Source: a virus. From it: DNA of 32,708 bases. Shown here piece after piece: positions 1-7,856 of the stretch; position 1 is the first letter of the stretch; every line of letters begins with the position of its first letter. The notes beneath the pieces were generated by a model. The model searched no databases, was not told where the DNA came from, and saw only the letters and a list, made by a program, of their open reading frames with translations. The translations under genes were made by a program, and so were the position numbers. The stretch is taken from positions 1-32,708 of IMG/VR virus record IMGVR_UViG_3300043446_004195. One strand, written 5' to 3'.

Positions 1-875
1 ATCCGGACGAAGCGCAATTCATTGAAACCCAGAAATACAGCCGGGAAGAAATTGCTTCCATATTCCGGGTGCCTGCTTCCATGATTGGGGCTGCCGATCC
101 TAGCGACAACGTGGAAGCGGTTTCTCTTGAATTTCTTCGAAGTATTCAGCCTTGGCTGGTGCGCTGGGAAATGGAAATAAATAGGAAATTGATTCAGCGC
201 ATGGATGAATACTGTGAAGCCGATACACGCACAGTATTACGCACCGATCTTAAGACCCGTTACGAAAGCTATGCTTTGGGCAGGCAATGGGGATTTTTAA
301 GCGTTAAGGATATCCGAGAGGCTGAAAATATGCCTTCCGATATTCCGGGCATGGAAGAATATTTAAAGCCCATGAATATGGAACCGCTGGACGCTATGCC
401 GGTGGAACAGCCAGCTCAGGAAATACCCAGCGCACCTTCCATCACAGCCCCGGCAGTATCACAACCAGATACTACCCTGCCTGCGGACAGATCCGCAGAA
501 CGGAACCTTTACCTAGGTAAAGTGCTTGCCATCAAAATGCGGGAGCTTCGGAAGGTGGAAACCAACGATTTGCGCCGGGCCACCGACAACCCCAAGCACT
601 TCCTTCAAAAGCTTGACGAGATTCGCAAAGATACGGAACGCCGACACGCTGAGGCATTTGAACCGATTTTGCGGGCTTTTGATTTAGATGAGGCAGGGCG
701 CATTTCCAAGGAACTGGCCAAAGATTTGGCCGATCAATTTCATAGCAAATTTCTTGATCTAAGCGGTAACTGCACGGCTAGCGAACTGGCGCAAACGATT
801 GATTTGGCAGCTTCCGCATGGGTCAACAAAAACGCACTCTTGGACTTTCCAAAAGGAGAAACCAGCCATGGTTAG
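1..875 (+). CDS. Phage portal protein, HK97 family (5' truncated)
   Basis: The reading frame is open from the window edge (first whole codon at base 3), so this is the C-terminal part of a longer gene. The opening residues, including FIETQKYSREEIASIFRVP and then MIGAADPSDN, match the conserved C-terminal core of HK97-type portals, where an 'EIARIFRVPPHMIG'-like segment precedes a stretch like SLEFLRSIQPWLVRWEMEIN. The portal is the dodecameric head vertex through which DNA enters and leaves. After about residue 120 there is a Pro/Ala-rich linker and then a helical, charged tail, which may be a family-specific extension. The stop codon overlaps the start of the protease gene by 8 nt, indicating translational coupling in the head operon. 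Family assignment is secure; the N-terminus lies outside the window. Confidence 0.93.
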   Translation, partial: PDEAQFIETQKYSREEIASIFRVPASMIGAADPSDNVEAVSLEFLRSIQPWLVRWEMEINRKLIQRMDEYCEADTRTVLRTDLKTRYESYALGRQWGFLSVKDIREAENMPSDIPGMEEYLKPMNMEPLDAMPVEQPAQEIPSAPSITAPAVSQPDTTLPADRSAERNLYLGKVLAIKMRELRKVETNDLRRATDNPKHFLQKLDEIRKDTERRHAEAFEPILRAFDLDEAGRISKELAKDLADQFHSKFLDLSGNCTASELAQTIDLAASAWVNKNALLDFPKGETSHG

Positions 876-1440
876 AGAAACTAGAGCAGCCCATGAATAT
901 CGTGCCGATGAAACGGGAAATACTTTAACTGGCTACGCTGCCGTTTTCACGGATGCAACCGGAAGCGTTGCCCTTTCGGAGGATTTGGGCGGTTTCCGTG
1001 AAATCGTGGCCCCTTCAGCGTTTGAAAAGCGGGCTGGCAAGGTGCTGGCCTATTACAACCACGATTCCAGCCAGGTATTGGGAAAAGAGGGCACCAACCT
1101 AACACTTTCCACGGATGCCAGAGGGTTGAAATTTTCCCTGGTACTGCCAGATACCACCACGGGCAGAGATGTACGGGAACTGGTTCGCAGCGGTATTCTG
1201 GGCGGTGTATCGTTTGGTTTTACGGTGCGAAAAGATTCCTGGCAAACGGTAAATGGCGAGCGGATCCGAACCCTAGAGGAAGTGGATTTATTTGAAATCA
1301 GCCCAACGGCAAACCCTGCCTATCCAGATACCACCGTGGCCCTTCGCAGTTTGGATGCCGATGCCAAGGCAAGGCAGGCGAAGGCCGTGGCCAGCCAAAA
1401 AGTAAAATTCTGGAAATTAAAGTTGAATGTAAAAGGTTAG
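868..1440 (+). CDS. HK97-type prohead protease
   Basis: The 190-residue product has the layout of the HK97 prohead protease (peptidase U35): GYAAVF near the start, an EIVAPSAFEK segment, AYYNHDSSQVLG with the candidate catalytic His, a DTTTGRDVRELVRSG helix, and GGVSFGFTV with the candidate catalytic Ser. This enzyme matures the capsid by removing the scaffold-like delta domain of the major capsid protein and then degrading itself. I chose the ATG at 868 because AAAGGAGAA lies 8-17 nt upstream and the U35 similarity begins there; an upstream ATG at 799 lies deep inside the portal gene. The Lys/Ala-rich C-terminus is probably the self-cleaved tail. Position between portal and capsid is the standard order. 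Confidence 0.93.
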   Translation: MVRETRAAHEYRADETGNTLTGYAAVFTDATGSVALSEDLGGFREIVAPSAFEKRAGKVLAYYNHDSSQVLGKEGTNLTLSTDARGLKFSLVLPDTTTGRDVRELVRSGILGGVSFGFTVRKDSWQTVNGERIRTLEEVDLFEISPTANPAYPDTTVALRSLDADAKARQAKAVASQKVKFWKLKLNVKG

Positions 1441-1478
1441 TTAACTAACCTTATCTTACATATAGGAAATACGCCGTA

Positions 1479-1533
1479 GCGTAGATAGATTTTCCCTTGT
1501 GGGTAAATCCGTCTGCGCTTTTTTCGTTTTTAG
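1479..1533 (+). terminator. Intrinsic terminator-like hairpin just upstream of the capsid gene
   Basis: Bases 1479-1496 pair with 1501-1518 across a TTGT loop, giving an 18-position stem with 16 pairs (three of them G-U) and two mismatches. The stem is followed at once by TTTTTTCGTTTTT. This is a textbook Rho-independent terminator, yet it sits only about 15 nt before the capsid ribosome site. It may separate protease and capsid transcripts, act as an attenuator, or protect the 5' end of a processed capsid mRNA. Confidence 0.8.
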
Positions 1534-1544
1534 GAGTTTAACCC

Positions 1545-2894
1545 ATGGCTAAATCAGCCGAACAGATTCGGGAAGAGCGGGCAAACCTTGTTGCCCAGGC
1601 AGAAAACTTAACCAAAGAAAACAGGGAGTGGACCCCTGAAGAGCAGGCCAGGTTTGATGAATTGGCCAGCCGTATTCAATCCCTTGAAGCCGCTATGGTA
1701 GAAGGCGATTCCATGGAAGACAACAACAACGACCAGGCAGCCGCAGCCCGCAAACAGGTGGAAAACTGGAAGGCTTCAGCCCCAGTTGCACCAGCGGTAA
1801 AACGGCATAAAGTATATGGCGGTGCGCCAAACTATGTGAGAGATTTGGGCGACAAGAGCGCAACCCAGAAGCGTTCTTTGGCACTCCGTGGCTGGTTGGC
1901 GGGTGGCAATCGTTCCGATTTGGTAAACGATGAAATCCGTTCAGCGGCTCATGATATCGGTTTCAATATTGATTCTGACCGCCTGAGCTTGGAACTGTTC
2001 CGCAATGCGCCAAAGAACAGCGAGGAAATCCGTGCCCAGATCACCAGCACCAATAACCTTGGTGGCTACTTGGTTCCCACGGAATTCGTGGCTAATCTTG
2101 AAAAAGCCATGCTTCAGTTTGGTGGAATCCGTGAAAAAGCTTCCATCATTCGTTCAGCTAGCGGTGGCCCTCTCACCATGCCCATGGCAGACGACACAGC
2201 GAACGCCGCTGCAATCGTGGGTGAAGGCAGTTCCATCAGCGCAACCAATGTCACTTTTAGCCAGTTCACGCTGGGTGCATATAAGTATGCCAGCGCAGTG
2301 CAGGCTTCTTGGGAAATGATCCAAGACAGTGGCCTCAATTTGGAAGCTGAATTGGGCGCAATCCTCGGCGAACGATTGGCAAGAGGCCAAGCGGCTCACC
2401 TGGCAACTGGTACTGGTTCCAGCCAGCCAACCGGTTTGGTTACTGGTTCGACATTGGGGGCCACACAGGCCACCAATAACGTTTTAGCCTACCAAGATCT
2501 TCTTAACCTTTACCATTCCGTGGATCCGAGCTATCGCCGCAACGCTAGCTGGGTATTCAATGATGCGGTGTTGGCGGTTCTGAGAAATCTTACCGATGAT
2601 GCTGGCTTCCTCATTTTTGGTGGCCCTGCTCAGGGTGAACCTACCACCCTGTTGGGCCGTCCAATCGTTGTTTGCAACGACATGACCAGCGACCTTACCA
2701 CCGCTGCTGGCAAGATCGTCCTGTTTGGTGATTTGTCCGCTTATAAGGTGCGTGAGGTTTCCACCATCGAGTTGACCCGCCAGAACGAGCTTTACAGCTC
2801 CTCCGGTTTGGTTGGCTGGGTGATCCACCATAGGCTTGATGCGAAACTTGCCAACGCTGGCAAGAATCCAGTTAAGCACTTGGTGACTATCTAA
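1545..2894 (+). CDS. Major capsid protein, HK97 fold, with N-terminal delta domain
   Basis: The 449-residue protein begins with a charged coiled-coil delta domain (about residues 1-110; for example EEQARFDELASRIQSLEAA), which acts as an internal scaffold and is removed by the neighbouring protease. The HK97-fold part follows, with the typical NNLGGYLVPTEFVANLEKAM entry motif, then GPLTMPMADD, a stretch resembling the E-loop and spine helix, LARGQAAHLATGTGSSQPTGL, and the A-domain with LLGRPIVVCNDM and VGWVIHHRLDAK. It forms the icosahedral shell. AGGAG lies 8-12 nt before the ATG. The gene has its own leader containing a terminator-like hairpin, which suggests separately controlled expression. 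Family call is secure; the exact cleavage site is not visible. Confidence 0.95.
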   Translation: MAKSAEQIREERANLVAQAENLTKENREWTPEEQARFDELASRIQSLEAAMVEGDSMEDNNNDQAAAARKQVENWKASAPVAPAVKRHKVYGGAPNYVRDLGDKSATQKRSLALRGWLAGGNRSDLVNDEIRSAAHDIGFNIDSDRLSLELFRNAPKNSEEIRAQITSTNNLGGYLVPTEFVANLEKAMLQFGGIREKASIIRSASGGPLTMPMADDTANAAAIVGEGSSISATNVTFSQFTLGAYKYASAVQASWEMIQDSGLNLEAELGAILGERLARGQAAHLATGTGSSQPTGLVTGSTLGATQATNNVLAYQDLLNLYHSVDPSYRRNASWVFNDAVLAVLRNLTDDAGFLIFGGPAQGEPTTLLGRPIVVCNDMTSDLTTAAGKIVLFGDLSAYKVREVSTIELTRQNELYSSSGLVGWVIHHRLDAKLANAGKNPVKHLVTI

Positions 2895-2908
2895 ACCCTC
2901 CCCTGGCT

Positions 2909-2950
2909 GGGGGCCGTTTTCCTTTCGGCGGCCCCTGGCTTATTCTTTTT
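2909..2950 (+). terminator. Possible intrinsic terminator after the capsid gene
   Basis: GGGGGCCG (2909-2916) pairs with CGGCCCCT (2929-2936) around a 12-nt loop, and a T-rich run (TTATTCTTTTT) follows 4-14 nt later. The stem is strong but the T-tract is not immediately adjacent, so termination may be partial. It could set the ratio of capsid to downstream connector mRNA, or stabilise the 3' end of the capsid message. Confidence 0.55.
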
Positions 2951-2957
2951 GGTTTCC

Positions 2958-2987
2958 TGAAAGGAATTTTAACCATAATTCCTTTCA
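2958..2987 (+). promoter_or_regulatory. Perfect inverted repeat covering an AAAGGAA ribosome-site sequence
   Basis: TGAAAGGAATT and AATTCCTTTCA form a perfect 11-bp stem with an 8-nt loop, ending 10 nt before the connector ATG at 2998. The left arm carries the only Shine-Dalgarno-like sequence in this leader (AAAGGAA), about 30 nt from the start codon. No other ribosome site is visible. It may be a translational control hairpin or, if bound as DNA, an operator. Confidence 0.5.
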
Positions 2988-2997
2988 AAAATTAACC

Positions 2998-3585
2998 ATG
3001 AATACACCCTCGTTTATTACGTCCGTTACCGTGGCTCCAGAGGTTCAGCCCATCACGCTGGATCAGGCAAAAAACCATTGCCGAATAACTCATAACGAAG
3101 ATGATTCCTGGCTGCTTACAGCTATCGCAGCCGCCACACAGTATGTGGAAAAAACCTGCGAATTGGCTTTGATTACCCAAACACGCAAGACACTTTTAAA
3201 AGGCTTTGAAAACCCGTTTATTACCCTGCCGTATGGCCCTGTTCAATCCATTAGCACCTTGAAATACCGAAACGACATCGGCAGCCAGATAACGTTAGCA
3301 AGTAATCTCTACTACCCAGTTACCGACCATAACCCGTGCATCGTGCTGCCCGCCACTGGCACAAGCTGGCCTTCCACACAGGTTCGAATTGATTCCGTGG
3401 AAGTGACCTATATATGCGGCTATGGCCTGCCTGACGCAGTACCGGAAGCACTAAAAACGGCTTTACTATTGCTGGTAAATTTCTGGTACGAACACCGCAG
3501 CAGCGCAGAGTCGGCTGGATATTCGGAAATTCCGTTCGGGATCCAGGCTATGCTAGCTTGTTTTAAAGCGGAGTCCTACCGATGA
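2998..3585 (+). CDS. Head-tail connector protein (HK97 gp6 / phiE125 gp8-like)
   Basis: The 195-residue protein shows the hallmark of connector (adaptor) proteins: an N-terminal LDQAKNHCRI segment, then DDSWLLTAIAAATQYVEK leading into a helical core, then a beta-rich middle (RKTLLKGFENPFITLPYGP, SISTLKYRN) and a C-terminal PEALKTALLLLVNFWYEHR helix. Known members form a ring under the portal to which the tail is joined. There is no ordinary ribosome site immediately upstream; see the inverted repeat at 2958. The stop codon overlaps the next start (ATGA), so the neck genes are coupled. Confidence 0.88.
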   Translation: MNTPSFITSVTVAPEVQPITLDQAKNHCRITHNEDDSWLLTAIAAATQYVEKTCELALITQTRKTLLKGFENPFITLPYGPVQSISTLKYRNDIGSQITLASNLYYPVTDHNPCIVLPATGTSWPSTQVRIDSVEVTYICGYGLPDAVPEALKTALLLLVNFWYEHRSSAESAGYSEIPFGIQAMLACFKAESYR

Positions 3586-3908
3586 CTACCGCTTCAGGAA
3601 TGATGCGCCATCCTGTTTCCCTGGAACGCAGTACCACCACGGTGGACAGCGTAGGCCAGACCCAAAAAACCTGGCGAGTGGTGGAGCGATTTTGGGCGAG
3701 GGTGGAAATCCAATCCTCAAATGAAACTCTCATCGGCCAGCAAACAGGCAGCTACACCCAGTACGAGATAACCACCCGGAAAACTAGGGCGTTGGTTGGC
3801 GATCGAATACGCCATGGGGAAAGGGTGATTGAAATAGATTCCGTTAGAGAGATGCAATACGACCAAGGCCTTGAAACGCTGATAACCGGCGTAGAAAGGG
3901 TGGCGTAG
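3582..3908 (+). CDS. Head closure / head-tail adaptor protein (SPP1 gp16-like)
   Basis: The 108-residue protein has the standard pattern of head closure proteins: an N-terminal MMRHPVSLERSTTT segment, a central RFWARVEIQ, YEITTRKTRALVGDRIRH in the middle, and EIDSVREMQYD before a beta-strand end. These small beta-barrel proteins plug the connector and contact the tail. It follows the connector gene with an ATGA overlap and precedes the gp10-like gene, the conserved order in HK97-type phages. Function is inferred from family and order. Confidence 0.85.
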   Translation: MTTASGMMRHPVSLERSTTTVDSVGQTQKTWRVVERFWARVEIQSSNETLIGQQTGSYTQYEITTRKTRALVGDRIRHGERVIEIDSVREMQYDQGLETLITGVERVA

Positions 3909-3910
3909 GT

Positions 3911-4456
3911 ATGGCGTTATCCAAAGCTGCAAAAGGTGTTTATATTGATGCTAAGGAACTAGCTGAAGCAGTTAAGCTGATTGGGAATGTTCCAGACAAT
4001 CTTTTAAGAAAAGGTATTAGAAGGGGTTTTGCATTACTATCGAGAGAAATTTTCACTAAGCAAAAAGCATCACTTAAAAAAATTAAAGAAGGAAAATCAT
4101 CTGTTAATGAAAAAACAGGTAATAAAGGCGGAAAAAGAAAAAATTCTACTGGTTCGTTGTACAAATCCATTGCCAGAAAAATTAATGTAAATTTAAAGTT
4201 GGGAAAAGCTTATTTTTTGGTAGGACCTAGAAAAAACTACCCAAATTTACCTAGTAAATATGCCCATTTAGTCGAAAATGGAGCAAGGCCACATCAAATC
4301 AAAGTAAACCGTGGCCGATTTTCCGGAAGAACTTTTAATCATCCAGGCCATGGGCCACAAGAATGGTTAAAACCTTCCTTTGCTGGCATCCAAGAAAAAG
4401 CCTTGCGAACCGTGGTGGATGAGATTGAACGCACCTTTAAGGAGGTGCTGAAGTGA
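3911..4456 (+). CDS. HK97 gp10-like neck / tail-component protein
   Basis: The 181-residue product is strongly basic (clusters such as GNKGGKRKNSTGSLYKSI) and ends with a pattern typical of HK97 gp10 proteins: YAHLVENGARPHQI, a short basic loop, then HPGHGPQEWLKPSF and a C-terminal helix. Members are thought to lie at the head-tail joint. The first 400 nt are clearly richer in A+T than the flanking head genes, while the last 150 nt match them, so the N-terminal half may have been exchanged. The GTG of the next gene overlaps its stop. Confidence 0.82.
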   Translation: MALSKAAKGVYIDAKELAEAVKLIGNVPDNLLRKGIRRGFALLSREIFTKQKASLKKIKEGKSSVNEKTGNKGGKRKNSTGSLYKSIARKINVNLKLGKAYFLVGPRKNYPNLPSKYAHLVENGARPHQIKVNRGRFSGRTFNHPGHGPQEWLKPSFAGIQEKALRTVVDEIERTFKEVLK

Positions 4457-4851
4457 GCATTTCGACTGCGATAGTAAGCAGAATTTCAGCCAACGTGGCT
4501 AGCCTTTCTGGAAAAATTTTCCCGGAAAACGCCCCGGAAGGTGTGGATTACCCATTCATGGTGTACCAGTTGCAGACAGTGGAAAGATACCAAGATTTAA
4601 GTGGAAGCCCTTCAACGTGCCCATCGGCTACGTTTCGATTTATGCTGTTTTCCGCCTCACGTTCTCAGGTGGAAACACTTTCCAATCAGGTGGGTAGCCT
4701 GTTTAACGGGTTCCGTGGGATGGTGGGAAGCCAGTTAATTTACACCAGTTCCTTTGATAGCCAGGAATCAAACGAGGTTTTTATTGAGGGTTCGGATATT
4801 CCGGTTTATAGTTATATGAATACTCACACAATCCAATATAAGGAGGATTGA
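4453..4851 (+). CDS. Tail completion protein, DUF3168 family (gp17-like)
   Basis: The 132-residue protein fits the DUF3168/gp17-like family of tail terminator or completion proteins: an N-terminal helix (STAIVSRISANVASL), then IFPENAPEGVDYPFMVYQLQ, and the pattern FRFMLFSASRSQVETLSNQV, which corresponds to the conserved strand and helix of the family. It is expected to cap the tail tube at the head end. The start is a GTG overlapping the upstream stop (GTGA). It sits directly before the major tail protein gene, as in many siphoviruses. Confidence 0.8.
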   Translation: MSISTAIVSRISANVASLSGKIFPENAPEGVDYPFMVYQLQTVERYQDLSGSPSTCPSATFRFMLFSASRSQVETLSNQVGSLFNGFRGMVGSQLIYTSSFDSQESNEVFIEGSDIPVYSYMNTHTIQYKED

Positions 4852-4853
4852 AC

Positions 4854-5291
4854 ATGGCAATTTGCCCAATGGGAACAACGCTGACAATTACGGGTGGCAA
4901 CCTCGGGGCCAGCCTTACCGTAAACGCAACCGAAATTACCCTGCCTTCGGTGAAACGTGGCAGCGTGGAAGTAACCACGCTTACTAGCCCGGATAACGCC
5001 AAGGAATTTATCCCTGGCCTGATTGAGGCTGGCGATTTTTCCTGCTCTTATTTTTTCCCAGGCCCATTGGCAGCCGTGGTAAACACCTTGAAAGCCGCTG
5101 CCGCTGCCGATTACGAAGTTGATTTCTCCATCGGCATCCCGGACGGTGCCAACGGTGCGGTGGGCAGCACCATTACGTTTAGTGGATTTTTTACGGAAAC
5201 CGGGCTGGATACGATTTCAGCCGGAGACAACGTTATCAAGGGTAAATTGACGGCCAAAATCAATGGGCTAGTAACTTACACCTTGGATTAA
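4854..5291 (+). CDS. Major tail (tube) protein
   Basis: The 145-residue beta-rich protein sits exactly where the tail tube protein is found, between the completion protein and the G/GT chaperones. It carries tube-type features: LTVNATEITLPSVKRGSVEVTTL, an EAGDFSCSYFFPG strand turn, and the final GKLTAKINGLVTYTL. AGGAGG at 4841-4846 is 7 nt from the ATG at 4854, which fixes the start; a TTG at 4848 is in frame but has no better support. The product should assemble as stacked hexameric rings around the tape measure. Confidence 0.85.
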   Translation: MAICPMGTTLTITGGNLGASLTVNATEITLPSVKRGSVEVTTLTSPDNAKEFIPGLIEAGDFSCSYFFPGPLAAVVNTLKAAAAADYEVDFSIGIPDGANGAVGSTITFSGFFTETGLDTISAGDNVIKGKLTAKINGLVTYTLD

Positions 5292-5312
5292 CGATTAAGG
5301 GGAGGGGTTTTT

Positions 5313-5672
5313 ATGGATAAGTCGAGCTTTTTTGCTGCGGCTAAAGCCAGTGTGAAAAAGAAGGAAGTGGAATTGCCAGGCATAGGCAAAGTGTTTGTTC
5401 GTGTCCTTAAATCAAAGGATCGTGATCAATACGAAGCTGATGTCTTTGGAGGCGAGAAATTTAATTACGACCACTACAGGGCCAAGCTGGTGCAGATGTG
5501 CGCTTGCGATGAAACGGGAAATCTAATTTTTGCCGCCAGCGATGTGCAGGCAATTGGCGACCTTCCGGCAGATGTGGTAAACGCAATCTTTCACGCTGCC
5601 GAGGAAATAAACGGGTTTAACAAAAAGGCTTTGGAGCAAGCGGAAAAAAACTCCGAGAAAAGCCCGGCTTAA
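5313..5672 (+). CDS. Tail assembly chaperone G
   Basis: The 119-residue protein corresponds to lambda gpG, the shorter of two tail assembly chaperones that coat the tape measure during tail building. It is acidic to neutral with VFVRVLKSKDRDQYEADVFG early and a helical C-terminus (PADVVNAIFHAAEEINGF), as usual in this family. GGGGAGGGG precedes the ATG. In its last codons it contains A AAA AAC in the correct frame (5645-5651), where a fraction of ribosomes should slip -1 into the T frame, giving the longer GT protein. It lies directly between tube protein and tape measure genes. Confidence 0.85.
   Translation: MDKSSFFAAAKASVKKKEVELPGIGKVFVRVLKSKDRDQYEADVFGGEKFNYDHYRAKLVQMCACDETGNLIFAASDVQAIGDLPADVVNAIFHAAEEINGFNKKALEQAEKNSEKSPA
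5645..5651 (+). promoter_or_regulatory. -1 programmed frameshift site A AAA AAC (G to GT)
   Basis: The G frame reads GAA AAA AAC TCC, so the heptamer A AAA AAC is in the exact X XXY YYZ phase. The -1 frame is open from here to 5989 and contains the gpT-like domain. A small hairpin (ACCGG with CCGGT, 5682-5695) and a second one (5693-5699 with 5710-5716) lie 30-65 nt downstream; both are too distant to be classical stimulators. Confidence 0.9.
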
Positions 5673-5989
5673 GGTTTAAATACCGGCTGGCCGGTCACCT
5701 AAAAAAAACGGTGGCCGAACTCGAAGAAATGCCTTCGGACGAATTAACACACTGGATGGCATTCAGTTTGGTTGAACCTTTGGAAGGTTACCGGATGGAT
5801 TTGGGTTTTGCTCTGATTGCGGCCATCTTGGCTAATGTGAACCGTGACAGAAACTCCAAGCCTTTTTCAATTCAGGATTTTGTGACGGATTACTGGCAAG
5901 AGTGGACACAGAAAATTGAAACCCCACAGGATTTTAAAGCACAGATGATGGCCTGGGCTGCCTCGGTAGGGGTTAAAAAGGAACGTTAA
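5651..5989 (+). CDS. T region of tail assembly chaperone GT (made by -1 frameshift)
   Basis: This frame has no start codon of its own until a GTG at 5711, but it is open back through the slippery site. With the shift, G residues 1-113 join to 112 residues of T, a protein of 225 residues. The joined part includes FKYRLAGHLKKTVAELEEM, which is the standard linker into lambda gpT-like domains, and then SDELTHWMAFSLVEP and LIAAILANVNRDRNSKPF, the DUF4035/gpT core. The long GT form binds the tape measure and is needed in a fixed small ratio to G. Translation from 5711 alone would lose the linker motif, so the fusion is the likely product. Confidence 0.88.
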   Translation, partial: LREKPGLRFKYRLAGHLKKTVAELEEMPSDELTHWMAFSLVEPLEGYRMDLGFALIAAILANVNRDRNSKPFSIQDFVTDYWQEWTQKIETPQDFKAQMMAWAASVGVKKER

Positions 5990-5991
5990 TC

Positions 5992-7854
5992 ATGGCATCA
6001 GCTATTACCACAGCTTCGGTAAAAGTTGGACTGGATGCCAGCCAGTTTAAATCTGGCGTGAGTAATCTAAAAAATTCCCTTGGCGGAATTGATAACACAT
6101 TTTCCAAGTTAGGAAAGGATCTGTTTGGCTTTATTAAAGGCAACGTAGCAAGCCTGGCCGGACTAGCTGGGCTTGGTGGCCTTGGTGTAATGCTTAAAAA
6201 AGGTTTTGACGCAAAACAAGTATTTGAAAAAAATTCGTTAGCCATCAAGGCTTTTGGCGATTCTGCGGGTGACTTAGATCCGCTTTTAAACACTCTTCGG
6301 CAAATTACCTTCAGAAATTCTGAAATGGGAGAAACAGCAGGTGAGGCAGCTAGAAAACTGCTAAGTGCTGGATATTCTGGCAAAGAAGCTGCCGCATTAA
6401 TCAAATCTTTTGGTGCTGCTGCCAAGGCTAGCCCTGAAGAAGCAAAAATGGTTTTTGACAAGCTTACAGATACCATGCTTGAACTAAAAAATTCAGGGGT
6501 GGCACAATCGGCAGATTTTAAAAAGCTTCAAGAGCTTGGTTTGCCAGTGTATGACCTGTTGGCTAAACGCCTTTCCGATGTTAATGGGAGGATGATAAAT
6601 AGTGCAGAAGCTGCCGAAATGTTGCAACGGGGAATGGTTAGCAGCAAGGATGCAATTATAGCTCTGGGAAGTGCATCCAGTGACCCTAGAATAATGGCCC
6701 TACAATCAAGCATGAAGGCAACCTTGCCGGGTGCAATTGGCAATTTAAAAGGTGAAATTAATACTTTTTTTGCCAACCTTGTTTCTGGTTTTGATCAGGC
6801 AACCGGAGCAACATCCATCCTTGCCAACGGAATTAACAAAGTTGCCGAGTGGATAAAAGCCCTTACTCCGAATGTTGAAACAACAGTAGCCATAATTAAG
6901 GAAAATTGGGAAGGCCTTGGAACCGTTTTTGCTGAAACTGGAAGCTTTATTGGCCAATCTTTTTTAGAAGGCTTAAAACAGATTAAGGACTGGTTTACAG
7001 AAAGCTATGGAAAGCTTGGAGAGCTTGCAGGAGGAGCTACAACTAACCTTGGAGGCCTATACGAAACAGCTAAAGGTTTTCTTAATGAATTCGGCAGCAC
7101 ATCGGAGACGGTCTGGAACAGTGCTGGTGAACTAATAAAAACATATGGCCTTGATCTAGAAGGTACAACCAACATTTGGGAAGGCCTTTACGAATTAGGC
7201 TATTCATTCTGGGATATGCTAAAAGTCGGCTGGATAGGCATTAAATCGCTTGGAATTGAGGTTATAAACAGTTGGCTTGAAATATCGGAGAAATTTACAA
7301 AGAGTTGGGATAACGCAACCAATAGCATTGCGAGCGGATTAGCATGGGCTGGTAATAAAATTGGTTTAATTAGTGAAGACACTTTAAAGACACTAGAAGA
7401 AGATAATAAAAGCAGAGAGCAAAATTATAAACCTGATTTTGGGCGTGTAGATCAGATAGATGTTGCCAATGAAACGGCTAATGAGCTTGAACGGCAACGC
7501 ATGGCCCGGGAAGAGCGTAAGCGAGGTTACCAAGAAAGATACCAACGCCAGCAAGATGAAATAAAAAATAAATCAACGGATGTTGGGCCAAATGCTCTTG
7601 AAAATGTTCAGACAGGAAAAGCTATTGCTGGTGAACTTGCAAAGGCGATTTCCCCAGCATTGATTACCAGGGGTGGTGCTGAAGAATACAAGTTAATGGT
7701 TGAACGTCAGCAGCAGGGATTAACAGCAGATCAGTTAAAAGAGCAGCAAAAAACAAACGGACTTCTTGACGACCTAAACAACAAAATGGATTCGCTGGTA
7801 AGCAAGACTGCAATTCCAGCTAATCCAATCATTGGCCTAATACCGCAGGGTTAA
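5992..7854 (+). CDS. Tape measure protein
   Basis: The 620-residue protein is the longest of the core tail genes and lies just after the G/GT pair. It opens with the tape-measure pattern ASVKVGLDASQFKSGVSNL, followed by a Gly/Leu/Ala-rich hydrophobic segment (about residues 40-65) and long helical stretches; a second set of amphipathic segments fills the middle, and a charged coiled coil with NELERQRMAREERKRGYQE is near residue 500. By the usual rule of about 0.15 nm per residue the tail would be near 90 nm, which is short to medium for a siphovirus. No lysozyme or peptidase domain is evident. Base composition is richer in A+T in the middle than in the flanking genes. Confidence 0.88.
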   Translation: MASAITTASVKVGLDASQFKSGVSNLKNSLGGIDNTFSKLGKDLFGFIKGNVASLAGLAGLGGLGVMLKKGFDAKQVFEKNSLAIKAFGDSAGDLDPLLNTLRQITFRNSEMGETAGEAARKLLSAGYSGKEAAALIKSFGAAAKASPEEAKMVFDKLTDTMLELKNSGVAQSADFKKLQELGLPVYDLLAKRLSDVNGRMINSAEAAEMLQRGMVSSKDAIIALGSASSDPRIMALQSSMKATLPGAIGNLKGEINTFFANLVSGFDQATGATSILANGINKVAEWIKALTPNVETTVAIIKENWEGLGTVFAETGSFIGQSFLEGLKQIKDWFTESYGKLGELAGGATTNLGGLYETAKGFLNEFGSTSETVWNSAGELIKTYGLDLEGTTNIWEGLYELGYSFWDMLKVGWIGIKSLGIEVINSWLEISEKFTKSWDNATNSIASGLAWAGNKIGLISEDTLKTLEEDNKSREQNYKPDFGRVDQIDVANETANELERQRMAREERKRGYQERYQRQQDEIKNKSTDVGPNALENVQTGKAIAGELAKAISPALITRGGAEEYKLMVERQQQGLTADQLKEQQKTNGLLDDLNNKMDSLVSKTAIPANPIIGLIPQG

Positions 7855-7856
7855 CC

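Noticed and set aside
2484-2879. A minus-strand frame inside the capsid gene
   Set aside because: It is an antisense shadow of a secure structural gene.
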